Positions 31,975-43,506 are shown, counted from the stretch's first letter. The stretch: DNA of 64,000 nt from Eutrigla gurnardus (GCA_963514095.1 OY741264.1:30349598-30413597); one strand, 5' to 3'. The notes: a model not told the origin generated them from the letters alone. Numbers and translations are program-made.

Positions 31975-33153
31975 TAGGGATGCAAACAATTAATCGATTA
32001 TAGATTAATTGTCGATAAGAAATTACTCGATTAAAATAAACTAATTGCAATTAATTGCGTTTTGAACCCGTAATTCCCTGCCAGTCCACGTGAGGGCGCG
32101 TTTGACGCCAGACGTACTTGACGCACATGCGCGAACACAAGCGAAGCAGGGCTCTGAGGACAACAACAAGACGAGCAGTGTTTCCCACACATTGACGAGA
32201 CTATGGCGCACCGCTCAATGTTCGCCCAAAATTATTTTGATTCCACTTCCGCAGCGCGTATTATAAGGGGAAATCCTCGCGGCTGGTTCAGCTCATCAAC
32301 GTTCTGTTTTCCCCCGTCGCCGTGGCAAGGCGTCCCCCACGGCGAGTTTGACGGCGCGTATAGCCCCGTTCACATACGTCGCTACTCGCCCGTCACTCGC
32401 TTTCTCGCTGAATTCTACTCGCTGGCAAAAAAAATTCACTGCCGCCAGCGGCCACTTCAAGCTGCAACTCTCTCGATGGAACTCTCTGTTGACGTCAACT
32501 GTCAATCATCTCTATTCTACATTCTGATTGGTACCCGCTTGGTCACTTCACTCGCATCGCAGAAAGTTAAACTTATTTTCTCTCCGTCACCGCCCACATC
32601 GCATCGCCTGTTCTGGCCACATTCCACTAGAACACATTCACATTCATTGACAGTTGTCGCTCAGAGATAGGCGAGTGACGAAGTATGTGAACGAGATCAA
32701 AACCAAAACACCAAGGAAGGCTGAGGAATATTCACCCACTTATATTATTATTAATAATAATAATAATGATAGTCATAATAAACTAATAGTTTAAAGGCTC
32801 AGCACTGTGTTTTAGTCCTTTTTGTTTTCATCTTTTCTTGAATGCTTAATCTCCTCAACCCCATTTAGTATGTCAACATTTGGATCAGAACCAGCAGTTT
32901 GTAAGAAATTGGTCAGGAAATGATATGTCATATTTTGGTTCTCAAAATTCCCCAAATTGATGCATTAAAATTAAATTATTCAAAATATGATTTGCATTTT
33001 TCTTCATATATTAAGAACGTATACAGTAGATAGAACCTATTCAGAGGGAAATTCAGCTTCTCAGAAGAATTGCCGCTTATCAATTAATCGATCATCGATC
33101 GATAAGATGAAACAACTATCGATTAATGAATTACTCGATAATTTGCATCCCTA
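31975..33153. mobile_element. hAT element, intact ends, inverted relative to 30506-31708
   Basis: A 1,179-bp element with ends TAGGGATGCAAACAATTAA and ATAATTTGCATCCCTA, flanked by perfect ATTGCAAC (31967-31974, 33154-33161). The frame 32203-32670 (MAHRSMFAQNYFD...) runs into the nested MITE (about 32358-32695) and is not a known domain. Confidence 0.88.
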
Positions 33154-33738
33154 ATTGCAACACTGTTGTTGATGAAGCAGACCAATCAAGTGATTTCCTT
33201 GCTGCATTAGCCCCGCTGTAAGTCATACTGTGATATTTTGGTATTTTCGTCAAGCCATGTGTGAATCATTCGTATAAATGCACGTTCACTGCTTTCTTCA
33301 GTAGACCACGGTGTCGATCACAGATTTACTGATGCAGACGTGTGGCCGTGTATTTTTCACCAAGTCAGCTGCAGCGTCTGATGGACCTGTATGAGGAAAT
33401 AAAGTATATTACATGCAAAAAAGGAAATACGGCTGAAAAGAGCGTGGCAGACAATTATGGCGGACCGACTGAATGCAAAGCCTAAAAGGCAACATTTACT
33501 AACCACGGATCTTAACTGAAACCGTCATTATTGTACCATTCAAGCAGTGACTTGGTTTTGGTGTATTTTTGTGTGTGACTGTCGCTGTAACGCTTGCCCC
33601 TGGGTGATGTTGGGACTTTAAAAAATTGTGTTGACTCTGGAAATTTTGAGCGTATTCTAGTCCTGCTCAATGTGTTAAGTGTCCTGAGATGACTTCTGTT
33701 GTGATTTGACACTATACATAAAATTGAATTGAATTGAG
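33154..33738 (+). repeat. 3' UTR and flank of collapsed unit
   Basis: Resumes the zinc-finger 3' UTR with an AATAAA near 33390 and the short (ATTGA)n retroposon shared with unit A, then joins straight to the next unit's 5' block at about 33739. No gene. Confidence 0.65.
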
Positions 33739-34402
33739 TTATCCCTGATAATTATTCATCACTGTCGCGGGTGAAAAACTCTACTGCGTCTTCCAAAGTC
33801 TTTCCTTTTACTTTAGAAATTGTAAAAACACTAAAAACAACCCAAAAGAAGAGTAAATACAAGCCTTCTGTCGCAAGTGAAGCACTGGCTCGCTTGATTG
33901 ACAGATTGTTCAGCCAATTCGGATCGCAGAATCACGGAAGAGGCCTTGTTTTTTCTGGAAGAGTCTGACGGACACGGAAATACACAGCATCCATAGTTAG
34001 CCCTCCGTGGTAAAGCAGTACAAAGCGATAAAAAAACAATAACAATATCTTCTTCAGAGACTCTCAAAGTAAAAACATTGCGTGTTATGGATGATTACCG
34101 GAGTTAGCGTGCTCGTGGGACTAAATGAAGTGGCTACTTTTGTTTGTTGGACTCTTACCTTTCTCTGGAAAACAGGATTACCATGCTACATGTTGTTTTT
34201 GGACTTCCAGACAGCTCGAGGGAACTCCCGTCCTATTTTTTTTTTTTTCTGTGCACTCCTTGCACACATGCTGTTTTTGCTTTTGATGTGTCTCCGTGAG
34301 CGTAAAACGGCAGGCTTTGTTCGATTCATGAGACTCGCAGCTTTCAAATGATGTATAATATGACGCAGACGCATTCAAAATAATATTACTTTCTCTCTCA
34401 AC
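33739..34402. repeat. Unit 5' block, third copy
   Basis: Nearly identical to 667-1040 plus the segment seen at 11566-11855. Non-coding. Confidence 0.65.
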
Positions 34403-34723
34403 TTGTCTCGACTCCTACTTGACAACCCACAAGTGATCTGTAGGTTGAGACTTGGGCATTGTGGGTTGAATCAATCTTTGTATGTTTTTAGAAAGCATCA
34501 TAATGGGCTTTGTGAGTGTGGAAAGTCTGAAACAGTTGAACATGTTTTATTGAAATGTAACAAATATACCACAGAAGGGAGCATTTTATATAAGAGTGTA
34601 TCAGATTTGCGAGTTCTGTCATTTTCAGATAAATCTTTATTGGGTCAAAATGAGAATCACCACTTGATTGCTAAAGTAGTATTCCAGTTTTTAGAAGATA
34701 CAGGGCTGTATATGAACATTTGA
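34403..34723 (+). pseudogene. Non-LTR retrotransposon ORF2 C-terminal fragment, copy 3
   Basis: 106 residues, motifs as in the other copies (LRLGHCGLN, CECG, ETVEHVLLKC). It ends 9 bp before the retroviral 5' LTR. Confidence 0.75.
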
Positions 34724-34732
34724 AGCAATAAT

Positions 34733-35093
34733 TGTTATAAGAATTTTGTATAACCTCATGTCTTAAAGTTTTCTTAGTTCAGGTTACAGCTTTATGTGTT
34801 GAACTGTTTATTACTTTAGTCTCCCCATTGCTGACCTAAATGTTATCAGAGGCCTGGTAGTCATGATGTCTAGTTCTGCATGAAGATTAACTGTCAAAGA
34901 CGCATTATCTCCTGTGCCTTTAAAAGACTCAAGTCACAACAGTGATTTGAGCACTTTCTCTGTAGCATCCTCACACGTTGTTGCATTGTAACTGCTCCTC
35001 TTGTACAAGATTAAAGTCAGACGTCGACTTTAGATATGTCTATGATCTCCTCCTTGGGTGAATTTATTCGTTTACGGAAAAATTCTTTTAACA
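34733..35093 (+). repeat. 5' LTR of the endogenous retrovirus
   Basis: Starts TGTTATAAGAATTTTG and ends TTCTTTTAACA, canonical TG...CA. It has a TTTAAAAG TATA-like box in the middle and ATTAAA before the 3' part, consistent with U3-R-U5. Confidence 0.9.
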
Positions 35094-35095
35094 TT

Positions 35096-35113
35096 TGGCG
35101 CCCAATGTGGGGC
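35096..35113 (+). other. Primer-binding site, tRNA-Lys1,2 type
   Basis: TGGCGCCCAATGTGGGGC lies 2 bp after the 5' LTR. It matches the known Lys1,2 site at 17 of 18 positions. Confidence 0.85.
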
Positions 35114-35989
35114 CCAATATCTGTTTCTTTTCTCCAACTACCGGACCTGAACACCTTGCAAGGCGGGCCCGGCTGGAGAGGAGAGCAGTGACGGGGTCCG
35201 AACGAAGGAGGAATCTGAGGCATCAAAAACAAATCGGGCAAACACAAAATTCCTGAGTGAGAAAGTTTTCAACATTTGGTAAAACGACCGAGATCTAGGA
35301 TCTCAAAGACTGCGTCTGGTGCCAGTAATAGACAGCCAGGTTTAAAGTCCGGGGGCTACGGTCCAAAAAGCGTGGGGTTTAAAGTCCGGGGGCTTAGGTC
35401 CGAAAAGCGTTGAGGGGGTGGGAGACCCGAAAAGCGCCGCGAAGCTGTCTAGGATTGCTCGGTTTAAAGTCCGGGGGCTACGGCCCAAGAAGCAACGAGG
35501 CAATCCAGGATTCTCAACTTGCCGAGAAGGGTTTTACCAGATCGGATGAAAAGGTTTTCTACTCATTTAGCAAGACACAGAGAACTGTGTTGACAACAGT
35601 TGACCAGTTACAAAAAAAAAGGAGAGGAGGGATTCTCCTATCGGGTAGTTTTGATTAGGAGGGAGTCTTGCTAAGTCAGTAAAAAACCCGAGGTCAAACA
35701 AGCACAATCAAAGTACTGGGTCTGAGAACAGTAACACGTCTTTGGAACGACGTAAACTACTTTGATCCACCAGGCCGCCTGAGTTAACAAAAAAGGAAAA
35801 GCGCTATCACTCAGGTAAGACAAACATTAGTTTTTGCTGAGCACGTTCGTATTATATTTGTTTGTGAGTTTCTGCCGTGTATGTTTTTCTGATTATTATT
35901 ATTACTATTATTACAGTTGTTTGTGAGTATATATACAACCTATTTAAAATAAAATAGAATAGGGTGAACTAGATATAAATAAAATAAAA
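35114..35989 (+). other. Retroviral 5' leader
   Basis: Leader between the primer-binding site and gag. It contains three imperfect repeats of GTTTAAAGTCCGGGGGCT (35340-35480), possibly part of the RNA packaging structure (inference). No coding frame is supported. Confidence 0.5.
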
Positions 35990-36700
35990 ATGGGTAACAG
36001 CCATTCGTGTTGCGGCCGGAACACGGAAGGTGATATACAGGAGATTCAAAGTATATGCAGGAAAAAGATAAAGACAGCGTCAAATATCTTAAGCTGTGGA
36101 AAACCAAATATGGGTTTCGGGGAAGACTAAATGTGGAGGAAACTAAGAGATTGGGAGCAGGAAGATAAGGAAATTAGACTAGAGCAGGAGTGAAAAGAAA
36201 AAGAAGCACACAAACAGACAAGTTCTAATCTTTATCCTGTTCTTTGTTCTCGCCGAGAACAACGGAGAGATGATGACGAAGTCCCTCTGGGTCCGACGCC
36301 TGTCCCTCCCCCTACCCTGATCAGCCTCATCTGCGGCCACCTCCACTCCACCCCAGGCCGGCACATGGTCCGGTCTCCTTCGAACCGCCAGAAGCCTCCA
36401 CTCCGCAAATACCAGGGCACCCATGGGACGCAGAACAAGGGGGTAAAACCCGTAGCGGTAAGACATTCAATCCTCTTATTTCATCACATACACAGAAACA
36501 AGGGAAAGGAGGAGATAAGTGACTACTTTGTTTTGATGATGATGGTGATGATTGGAGGAGTGATTGCAATGTGTTTTACCGAGAGGGTGCACCGAGAAAG
36601 CGGGGTGGATGGCGGAGAGGAGGAGAAGGAGGGAGGGGGCGCGGAGGGGAGCAGGTCGAGAGACAGGAACGATGTTTGCTGAAACTGGACATTGGGTGAG
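35990..36700 (+). pseudogene. Retroviral gag remnant
   Basis: Starts with ATG GGT AAC AGC (an N-myristoylation-type MGN start of matrix) and soon meets stops near 36128 and 36190. Later a nucleocapsid zinc-knuckle remnant (ETGHWVRGC, near 36680) survives in another frame. Most of capsid is deleted. Gag would form the virion core at the plasma membrane; this copy cannot. Confidence 0.65.
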
Positions 36701-36823
36701 AGGCTGCAGGTCCGGAGGAGGACGAGGGGCAAGAGGCAGAGGACTCAGACGGCATCGAGACTCATCTCCCCGGTGCCGAGAATCATCACCTGCGTGGCTA
36801 TCTCAACGGACAGGTCATGCTGA

Positions 36824-36877
<54 letters not shown>
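36824..36877 (+). repeat. (CA)n microsatellite in the provirus
   Basis: About 27 CA units, just before the pol remnant; likely expanded after integration. Confidence 0.9.
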
Positions 36878-36882
<5 letters not shown>

Positions 36883-36919
36883 AGCACACAGGCGATGTCA
36901 TCAAATTTAGCCAAATTTA

Positions 36920-38107
36920 ACCCACCAAAATTCTATTGTATGTTGATGATATTCTGATGGCTTCAAAAACTCAAGCTGACTGTAAAATAGACACTTTAGC
37001 ACAGCTGAAGTTTTTAGCTGAACAAGGTCACAAAGTAAATGATGTCATTCTTAGGCATGACAGGCTTTTGCAGGCAATGGATTGCTAATTATGCTGAATT
37101 AGCACAACCTCTGCAGAGTGTAATCTATGATCAACCTATGGCAGCCAGAGATAATATTATTTGGACACAAGAGGCATGGTAACATCTACAGGCAAAGCTA
37201 TTCAACACAAAGATTTGATACTAACTTTATTGGATGCTATTCTCCTACCAAAAACAGTAGCAGTGTGTAAATGCACAGCACACACTACCGGGACTGATCC
37301 AGTTTCACGGGGAAACCGCAAAGCAGATGAAGAAGCTAAACGCGCAGCAACAGAGGGACGGGGCTTAGATTACATTTTTGTAGCTGATACTGACACAGAG
37401 CACATTGACCATGATATCTTGAAGGACATGCAGGTTACAACACCAGACACTGAGAAATCACTGTGGCGCGACAAAGGAGCAAAACAAACAGATGACGACA
37501 TCTGGAGATGACCTGAGGGTAAGCCCATCCTTCCTAAAACCCTCTATCGATTTGCAGCTATTTTGAGCCATGGAATTACCCATGTCTCAACAGGAGGGAT
37601 GTGACAATGATAAGTAAATGTTTTACAACATATGGATCCCAAAATTACTCTAAAAATTTTTGTGCATCCTGTTTGATTTGCTCCAAGCACAATTCACAAG
37701 GAAGAATGAGACCTAAAAGAGGGGTGTTCCCGAAAGCTGAATATCCTTTCCAAACAATATGCATGGACTTCATCGAACTAAACAAATCAGAGGGGAAGAA
37801 ATACTGTCTAGTAATAGGAGATATGTTTTCAAAATGGGTTGAAATCACACCAACAGCAACAAACAACGCTATAGTGGTAGCAAAAATCTTTGCTACTATT
37901 ATTGCACTAAGATTCGGATTCCCAGAAACAATTTATTGCGATGACGGTCCACATTTCAGAAACCAAGTCATGGCTAAATTATCAGAAATGTTTAACATCC
38001 AACTAAAAGTTTCATTGCAGTTATCATTGGTATCACTGGTCATCTCCTCGCTGGGAAGGTCCATATCAGGTTCTGCTATCTACACCGACAGCAGTCCACA
38101 TCACTGA
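36920..38107 (+). pseudogene. Retroviral pol remnant (RT scrap, RNase H, integrase)
   Basis: A reverse transcriptase scrap with the YVDD active-site motif near 36940 is followed by the connection region (FCRQWIANYAELAQPL, about 37065). An RNase H C-terminus (RGNRKADEEAKRAA, within 37161-37511) is followed by integrase (37601-38107) with a zinc-binding CASC..C remnant, the first catalytic Asp (MDFIEL) and the second (YCDDGPHF). The frame is lost near 38010 before the catalytic Glu. Deletions and frame changes separate the parts. Confidence 0.8.
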
Positions 38108-38189
38108 GAGAGGAACGTGGGTTCATCGGACACACTGTAAGAGAGCATACAGCACTCCGGAGGGGACAGATAAGTAAAAACACCACACC

Positions 38190-39103
38190 ATGGCCGACAG
38201 ACCGTGGCATCCGTTTCGAAGGACGGGATGCGGTATGAGAGGAACACTGTGTCTAATCAGTCTGGTAGCAGTGATAGTGGTAGTTCCGATACTCTGGGTA
38301 CACGAACTTCAGTCTCAACAATCGAATGGCAACAACAATCGCACCGCAGCTGAATCACTGATTGTAAATTTGACACTAGCCAATACAACGCTAGCTAATT
38401 CAACACCAGCCAAATTAAGAGCTAAAAGAGAAATCGGACCGCAAATTGTATAACTTTGTGTCTCTACCCGCTGACAGGAACTGCACCACTGTACACCAAT
38501 TGTTTCCCCCTGTGCCAACTCACGCGCGACCACCCTGGTTAGAGCCATATGACGGCAACTACACCTGTCTGTCTAGAGAAGAAGGTACGGTTAGTGTAGG
38601 AACTTTGGCTCCTTGTAATCTAACCCTGAAGTTATCAGCAGGAGAAGGGGGTGTGCAGGATGCGTGGGTGAGAAGACAACTTGTGACCAGGGCGGACATC
38701 TGGTGGTTCTGCGGTGGTAAGACACTTAGACCAACATTAACAATTGATTGGATTAACTATTTGTATTATAACCAACAGAGGTTCATCAATTACACCAGAG
38801 ACGGCATTAAGTATAATGACCATAATTATGACTACGTTGTGTTGTTGTTGTGTTCCATTCCTGAGAGATTTAGTTCAGAGGCTGATTGACGTTGCCATGA
38901 ACAAGATGTTACTGTACACCAGAGTGCCAGATGAGGAGGATAAAGGTGATGCAACATCATATCTATCAGATTACAGTGACGATGAAATAACCCCTGTGAA
39001 GTGTGCTTCCAGATTCCTAGGTGAGCAGAAAGTTCCAGGTGATCTGGAAGCTGAGGACATGCACGGGATCTTGGAGGGTTTCTATGATGACACTGGAGTT
39101 TAA
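38190..39103 (+). pseudogene. Retroviral env remnant
   Basis: A start with a hydrophobic leader (LISLVAVIVVVPILW), N-glycosylation sites, and a furin-type RAKR before a stop at about 38451. A second frame (38446-38889) gives surface-subunit-like sequence with NCT and NYT sites. A third (to 39103) gives a cysteine-rich juxtamembrane segment (CCCCVPFL) and a cytoplasmic tail. Most of the transmembrane subunit, including fusion peptide and membrane span, is missing or unrecognisable. Broken by at least two frameshifts. Confidence 0.7.
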
Positions 39104-39654
39104 ATAAAAACATGAATTCCACAGCACAATGATGTATTTACAGAAAATCCCAAAAAGAAGATGTAAAAACTGATAAGCATTACGAGTGTAGCCTAAGAGA
39201 AGGATGTTGTCTCCACTATATATATATATATATATATATATGTTAATCACATGATGGAAGGAAGTGTTTAATGTTTTATTGTTTTCCACGAGTCCAGGGT
39301 GAGATTTCCTAGGCAGGGTCAGGTTCAACTAACGGGATCGATGGGTTGACCAGCCTGCGTTGGACAGTTTTGTTTGATTTCTATTCTTCCTTCCTTTTAA
39401 ACTTTAAAGTACTAGAGGTTAGATTTACTAGATGTGCTATGTATAACTCTGTTTTGAATCACTGTATTTTCCCAATTGGTCTGGAGTACCATAGGGCGGT
39501 CGCCTGTAGGCAGAGGGGCCGTGAGAGAATTTCCCTGCCTGAATGTAAAGATGGTACTGAAGTTGCTAAGAAACTGCCTGACAGGGTTTTCGCTCTCACC
39601 CTCCACACAATTTAACTAATAATTATGCTTGAGATAAGCATAAACAGGAGGGAA
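39104..39654 (+). other. env-to-3' LTR region with (TA)n and an unknown frame
   Basis: Contains a (TA)n run at 39213-39242, a plus-strand 89-codon frame (39346-39615) of no recognised family, and a polypurine tract AGGAGGGAA immediately before the 3' LTR. The frame could be an accessory gene remnant or chance. Confidence 0.45.
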
Positions 39655-40015
39655 TGTTATAAGAATTTTGTATAACCTCATGTCTTAAAGTTTTCTTAGT
39701 TCAGGTTACAGCTTTATGTGTTGAACTGTTTATTACTTTAGTATCCCCATGGCTGACCTAAATGTTATCAGAGGCCTGGTAGTCATGATGTCTTGTTCTA
39801 CATGAAGGTTAACTGTCAGTGACGCGTTATCTCCTGTGCCTTTAAAAGACTCAAGTCACAACAGTGATTTGAGCACTTCCTCTGTAGCATCCTCACACGT
39901 TGTTGCATTGTAACTGCTCCTCTTGTACAAGATTAAAGTCAGACGTCGACTTTACTTATGTCTCCGATCTCCTCCTTGGGTGAATTTATTCGTTTACGGG
40001 AAAATTCTTTTAACA
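39655..40015 (+). repeat. 3' LTR of the endogenous retrovirus
   Basis: 361 bp, about 96% identical to the 5' LTR. It is followed directly by AGGATGTTCGTCCCAGG, the inverted unit end block. Confidence 0.9.
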
Positions 40016-40440
40016 AGGATGTTCGTCCCAGGACATGATGCTTTTCTAGATCGGTGAGTATCTAAATACATTTTCAAAATGTTATTATATTATTAATGCG
40101 TTTATGAGTAAGCAGTATAGGCTCGATTTTCCAAAATAAAAGTGTCATGTGACTTTGTGGGATATGTATCATATGTACAGGATATGTGATGAATACAAAG
40201 GTGATGTTATTCAACTATCACAGCTTGGTACTTACTTTCATGATGTTGATTCATAAAATTCAATAATATGATTTATATATTATTATAAACCATCTCCCAA
40301 GCCGGGAGTAAAGACCTGACTAAATTAGCACCCTAGTGCTAATTTACATTGAAAGTGGGGGTGGGGAGCAGTGTGTGTTTATTTGCAGCAGAGGAGAAAT
40401 GGGGATTTGACTCAAATAGCAGTCACTGCACCTCAATCAG
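40016..40440. repeat. Duplicon end block, inverted copy
   Basis: Inverted match to 1-610. Shows the empty site for the retroposon at 189-350. No gene. Confidence 0.75.
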
Positions 40441-40760
40441 AGGGTCAGTAAGATAATAATAATATAGCTAATGATTGTTTACTATGATATTTGACATGTC
40501 CCGTGGATCAGCCCTTCATCAGATGAGTCATCTGAGAGGACTGGGAGCCAGAGACCACCACCTCCCCCGCTGAAGAGCCCTCCACCTCCACAACAACAAC
40601 AACCCCTGCTGCTGCTGCTGTCTCCAAAGCCTCCCCAACTGCTGCCAGAGGTGTGAAGGGGAGATCATAGAGAGGAAGGGGGGCAGATCTCAACACACTG
40701 CTTACACCAGCAGCTCTGAGGACAAATGGCATGATGTCAGTGAGGTAGATGTTGAACCAC
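40441..40760 (+). other. Duplicated proline/glutamine-rich exon-like block
   Basis: A plus-strand frame reads SPSSDESSERTGSQR then PPPPPLKSPPPPQQQQP and a stop. The block recurs at 48180-48485 with the frame preserved and few differences. There is no start codon and no clear splice signal. It could be a gene fragment carried in the duplicon or just repetitive sequence. Confidence 0.3.
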
Positions 40761-41954
40761 CACAGCCAGTTTTCAGGCCATATTTGTTTGTTCGATTGTG
40801 CATTTTACCAAATACAGCAATTCAAAAAGTAAAGACCATTTACAAAGAAGTTATTTGGTTTGACTGTTCTACCTAAATGGTTATGTTTGGTATGTTTTCC
40901 GTCACATTCCATTAATTTGGATAATGATAAGCTCAAAAGCTAAAAAAAAAAGAGAAGAATTATTAGAAACATTTTTTTATTAGAAGTAGTTATAGTATTG
41001 GTGAAATAAATAAAAAAAGTAGAATTATTAGTCTCCAAACTCCGTCTGGACATTGCCCTACAAAAACCACTGCTAAACACTCACTTTTGGGTGTTTTTTA
41101 TCTACTTTCTACCAGTTGTTGGTCAGGCTTGTGGCTGTGGCTTTATTAGGCTTTTAGGCCTAAATACCAGAGCCACAGCTAACTCGCTTCACTCAAAAAC
41201 AAATTTAGGCGAGGCAAAAAATGCAATTTCTTAAAGAAAGTTATGAAAAAGGTCATAGTATTGTATTTTTAAAAAAACTCTCAGTCTTTGCAGCGCTTCG
41301 ACACCAGATGAAGATCGTTTGTTTGCACCAAAAACAAAAGCATCAAATCAAGTGAACGAACACGAAGTTGTGAGTGAAGGTTAATTTCTACTAACACCAC
41401 TTATTGATTCAATTAGTGTCAAAACGTGTTTTAAATGCTTGTTGTCTGGTTTTAAACAGCTTTGCTATGTAAGTATATGAGACACTCCAGGATAAAGCTT
41501 TCATACACTGATCAATTCATAAATGTTCTATTTAGCTTCCATAACACATTTTCTTTTTCTTTTTTTTCATCTGAGATTTCTGCTTAACTCACTAAAAGTT
41601 GCCGTTAGATAATGCCTTGATTGCATATTTAAGTATTTCAGAAAACGTTTAATTAAATAATTGACTGACTGTCAGTAATCAACTGGGGAAGTTTCATGAT
41701 GATATCTATTAGTTATTATTATTTTATTTGTATGCCTTCAAAGTGTATGTAAATAACAATCCATAACTTTAAAGACACTTAAAGTGAGGTCATAGCGGAG
41801 GGCCCCATGAGGACTAGACCAGAAACGTGTGTGTGAATTTAACTCTCAGTTCCTGCTTCTATATTCTTCACAAACGTGGCCTGTTGTTGTTTATGAGGAC
41901 CTTTTTCAGAACACAGTTTGGAGATTCAAGGGATCCATCTTCTCTGGATGCATG
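40761..41954. repeat. Unit C 3' flank (inverted), non-coding
   Basis: Inverted counterpart of 9014-10950, with the minisatellite scrap at 41225-41280. The 40761-41220 part is shared with 49696-50280 only. No gene. Confidence 0.65.
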
Positions 41955-42309
41955 GGGACGACTGTGGCTCAGTTGGTAGAGCGGGTTGGCCAATGTTCGG
42001 AGGGTCGGCGGTTCGATCCCCGCCCTTGTCACTGTGTCATGGTCGTTGTGTCCTTGGACAACACACTTCACCCAGCCTGCCTCGTGTGAATGTGTATGAC
42101 TGCTGTATGTTTGAGGTGGTGGTCTGAGGGGCTGTAGGCGCAGAATGGCAGCCACGCTTCCGTCAGTCTTCCCCAGGGCAGCGGTGGCTACCATCGTAGT
42201 TTACCACCACCGGTATGACTGTGTGTGAATGAATGGAACCCAGACCCTGTCTGAGCACTTTGAGTGTCTTGAAAAGCGCCATATAAATCCAATCCATTAT
42301 TATTATTAT
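41955..42309 (+). mobile_element. tRNA-derived SINE, full length
   Basis: A box TGGCTCAGTTGGTAGAGCG, B box GGTTCGATCCC, tail CCATATAAATCCAATCC plus (ATT)n. Orthologous in unit position to 8660-9013. Not a tRNA gene: no acceptor-stem pairing was found and a long non-tRNA body follows. Confidence 0.88.
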
Positions 42310-43054
42310 CAATACTACATTGTATTACTTAAAGAGACAGTGTGTGGGAATTACTCCCATCTAGTGGTGGAATTCTATTTTGCATTCAGACAAATGACAG
42401 ACTAAAGAAGCTGGAAAACCCAGAGTTAAGCCTGAAGTTCCCTCGCTAAGCCCGAATCCTGCTTCCTAGTCCAGCCTCTGTTCAGTCAGCAGTCACTCCG
42501 ATCGGAAACCGATGTCTTTCTGACAGTTATTCCATGTTCTTATCCATGTATTTTGCCTTATTTTTCTGAAACTGCATTAAAGTACCACAGGTAGGCTACA
42601 TATCAGCCTGCTGCTATTATTTTAACATGTGACCATTATTATTTTCAAAGGTGTTTTCAATGAAGTCAGTCAGAAGGGCAACATATAAAGTCACACATGT
42701 GTGGCCACTCCTTTATTGCGCTCACATAGTTCATAGCAGCACATTACAGACAAGACACTTCCTGTTCATGCCATTTCAAAATAAGAGTCCCGGATATTCC
42801 AGTATAATGTGCTCTAAAGCACACACAAGGATGTTTCATTCACCCAGATCATCTAGTACAGGCCGCTCAATAAAGTAGGTTACACACACAAATACACAAA
42901 AACCAAGTCACTGCTTGAATGGGACAATAACGACGGTTTCAGTTAAGATCCGTGGTTAGTAAATGTAGACCTTTAGGCTTTGCATTCAGTCGGTCTGCCA
43001 TAATTGTCTGCTACGCTCTTTTCAGCTGTATTTCCTTTTTTGCATGTAATATGC
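42310..43054. repeat. Unit C proximal 3' flank, non-coding
   Basis: Inverted counterpart of 7314-8640, single copy, without the (ATTGA)n retroposon. No gene. Confidence 0.65.
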
Positions 43055-43506
43055 TTTATTTCCTCATACATGTCCATCAGACGCTGCAGCTGACTTGGTG
43101 AAAAGTACGCGGCCGCACGTCTGCATCAGTAAATCTGTGATCGACACCGTGGTCTACTGAAGAAAGCTGTGAACGTGCATTTATACAAATGACTCGCAGA
43201 TGGCTTGACAAAAACACCAAAATATCACAATATGACGTGTTGCAATGGTGACTGACTGGTGGGCTGCAAATTGTAGAAACAGTTCGAGTCAAGAGAGAGA
43301 TGGATTTCATTTCATTTGTGGTGTTTAACAAAATAATCGTTGAGTTGAGAAGTTTGACTTATCTGCAATTAGGCACATTGACCAGACACGGTCCAGCCAG
43401 ATACGAGGTTTCACTGAGTCTTGTTTACAAACTGAGCAGCTGAAACATCTATCCTGTGTGAAATCTCATGTGTGTCTTTACACTTTGAAGATATTTGAAT
43501 TGTTTC
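43055..43506 (-). terminator. 3' UTR, poly(A) signal and stranded last finger of gene C
   Basis: AATAAA (complement) at 43055-43060. Between 43449 and 43530 lies a complete terminal finger (KKQFKYLQSVK type, as in gene B) that is out of frame after the frameshift near 43535. Confidence 0.75.

Larger units (their letters stand above)
34733..40015 (+). mobile_element. Endogenous retrovirus, deleted and frameshifted
   Basis: Two 361-bp LTRs flank a 4.56-kb interior with remnants of gag, pol and env in that order. The primer-binding site matches tRNA-Lys1,2 with one mismatch. Large deletions remove most of capsid, protease and reverse transcriptase, and env is interrupted by frameshifts and lacks most of its transmembrane subunit. 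The LTRs differ at about 14 of 361 positions by my count, so insertion is old. The host flanks (CAATAAT and AGGATG) do not match. Not replication-competent. Confidence 0.88.

Noticed and set aside
36564..36920. 118-codon arginine-rich frame as a gene
   Set aside because: It runs through a gag zinc-knuckle remnant into a (CA)n microsatellite; no independent support.
34733..40015. Functional provirus
   Set aside because: Large deletions, stops and frame changes in gag, pol and env, plus about 4% LTR divergence, rule this out.
41955..42030. tRNA gene candidates (also 8930-9013, 9430-9520, 53640-53740, 59395-59465)
   Set aside because: A and B boxes are present, but the sequences continue into long SINE bodies with common tails, have target duplications or shared unit positions, and no acceptor-stem pairing was found.
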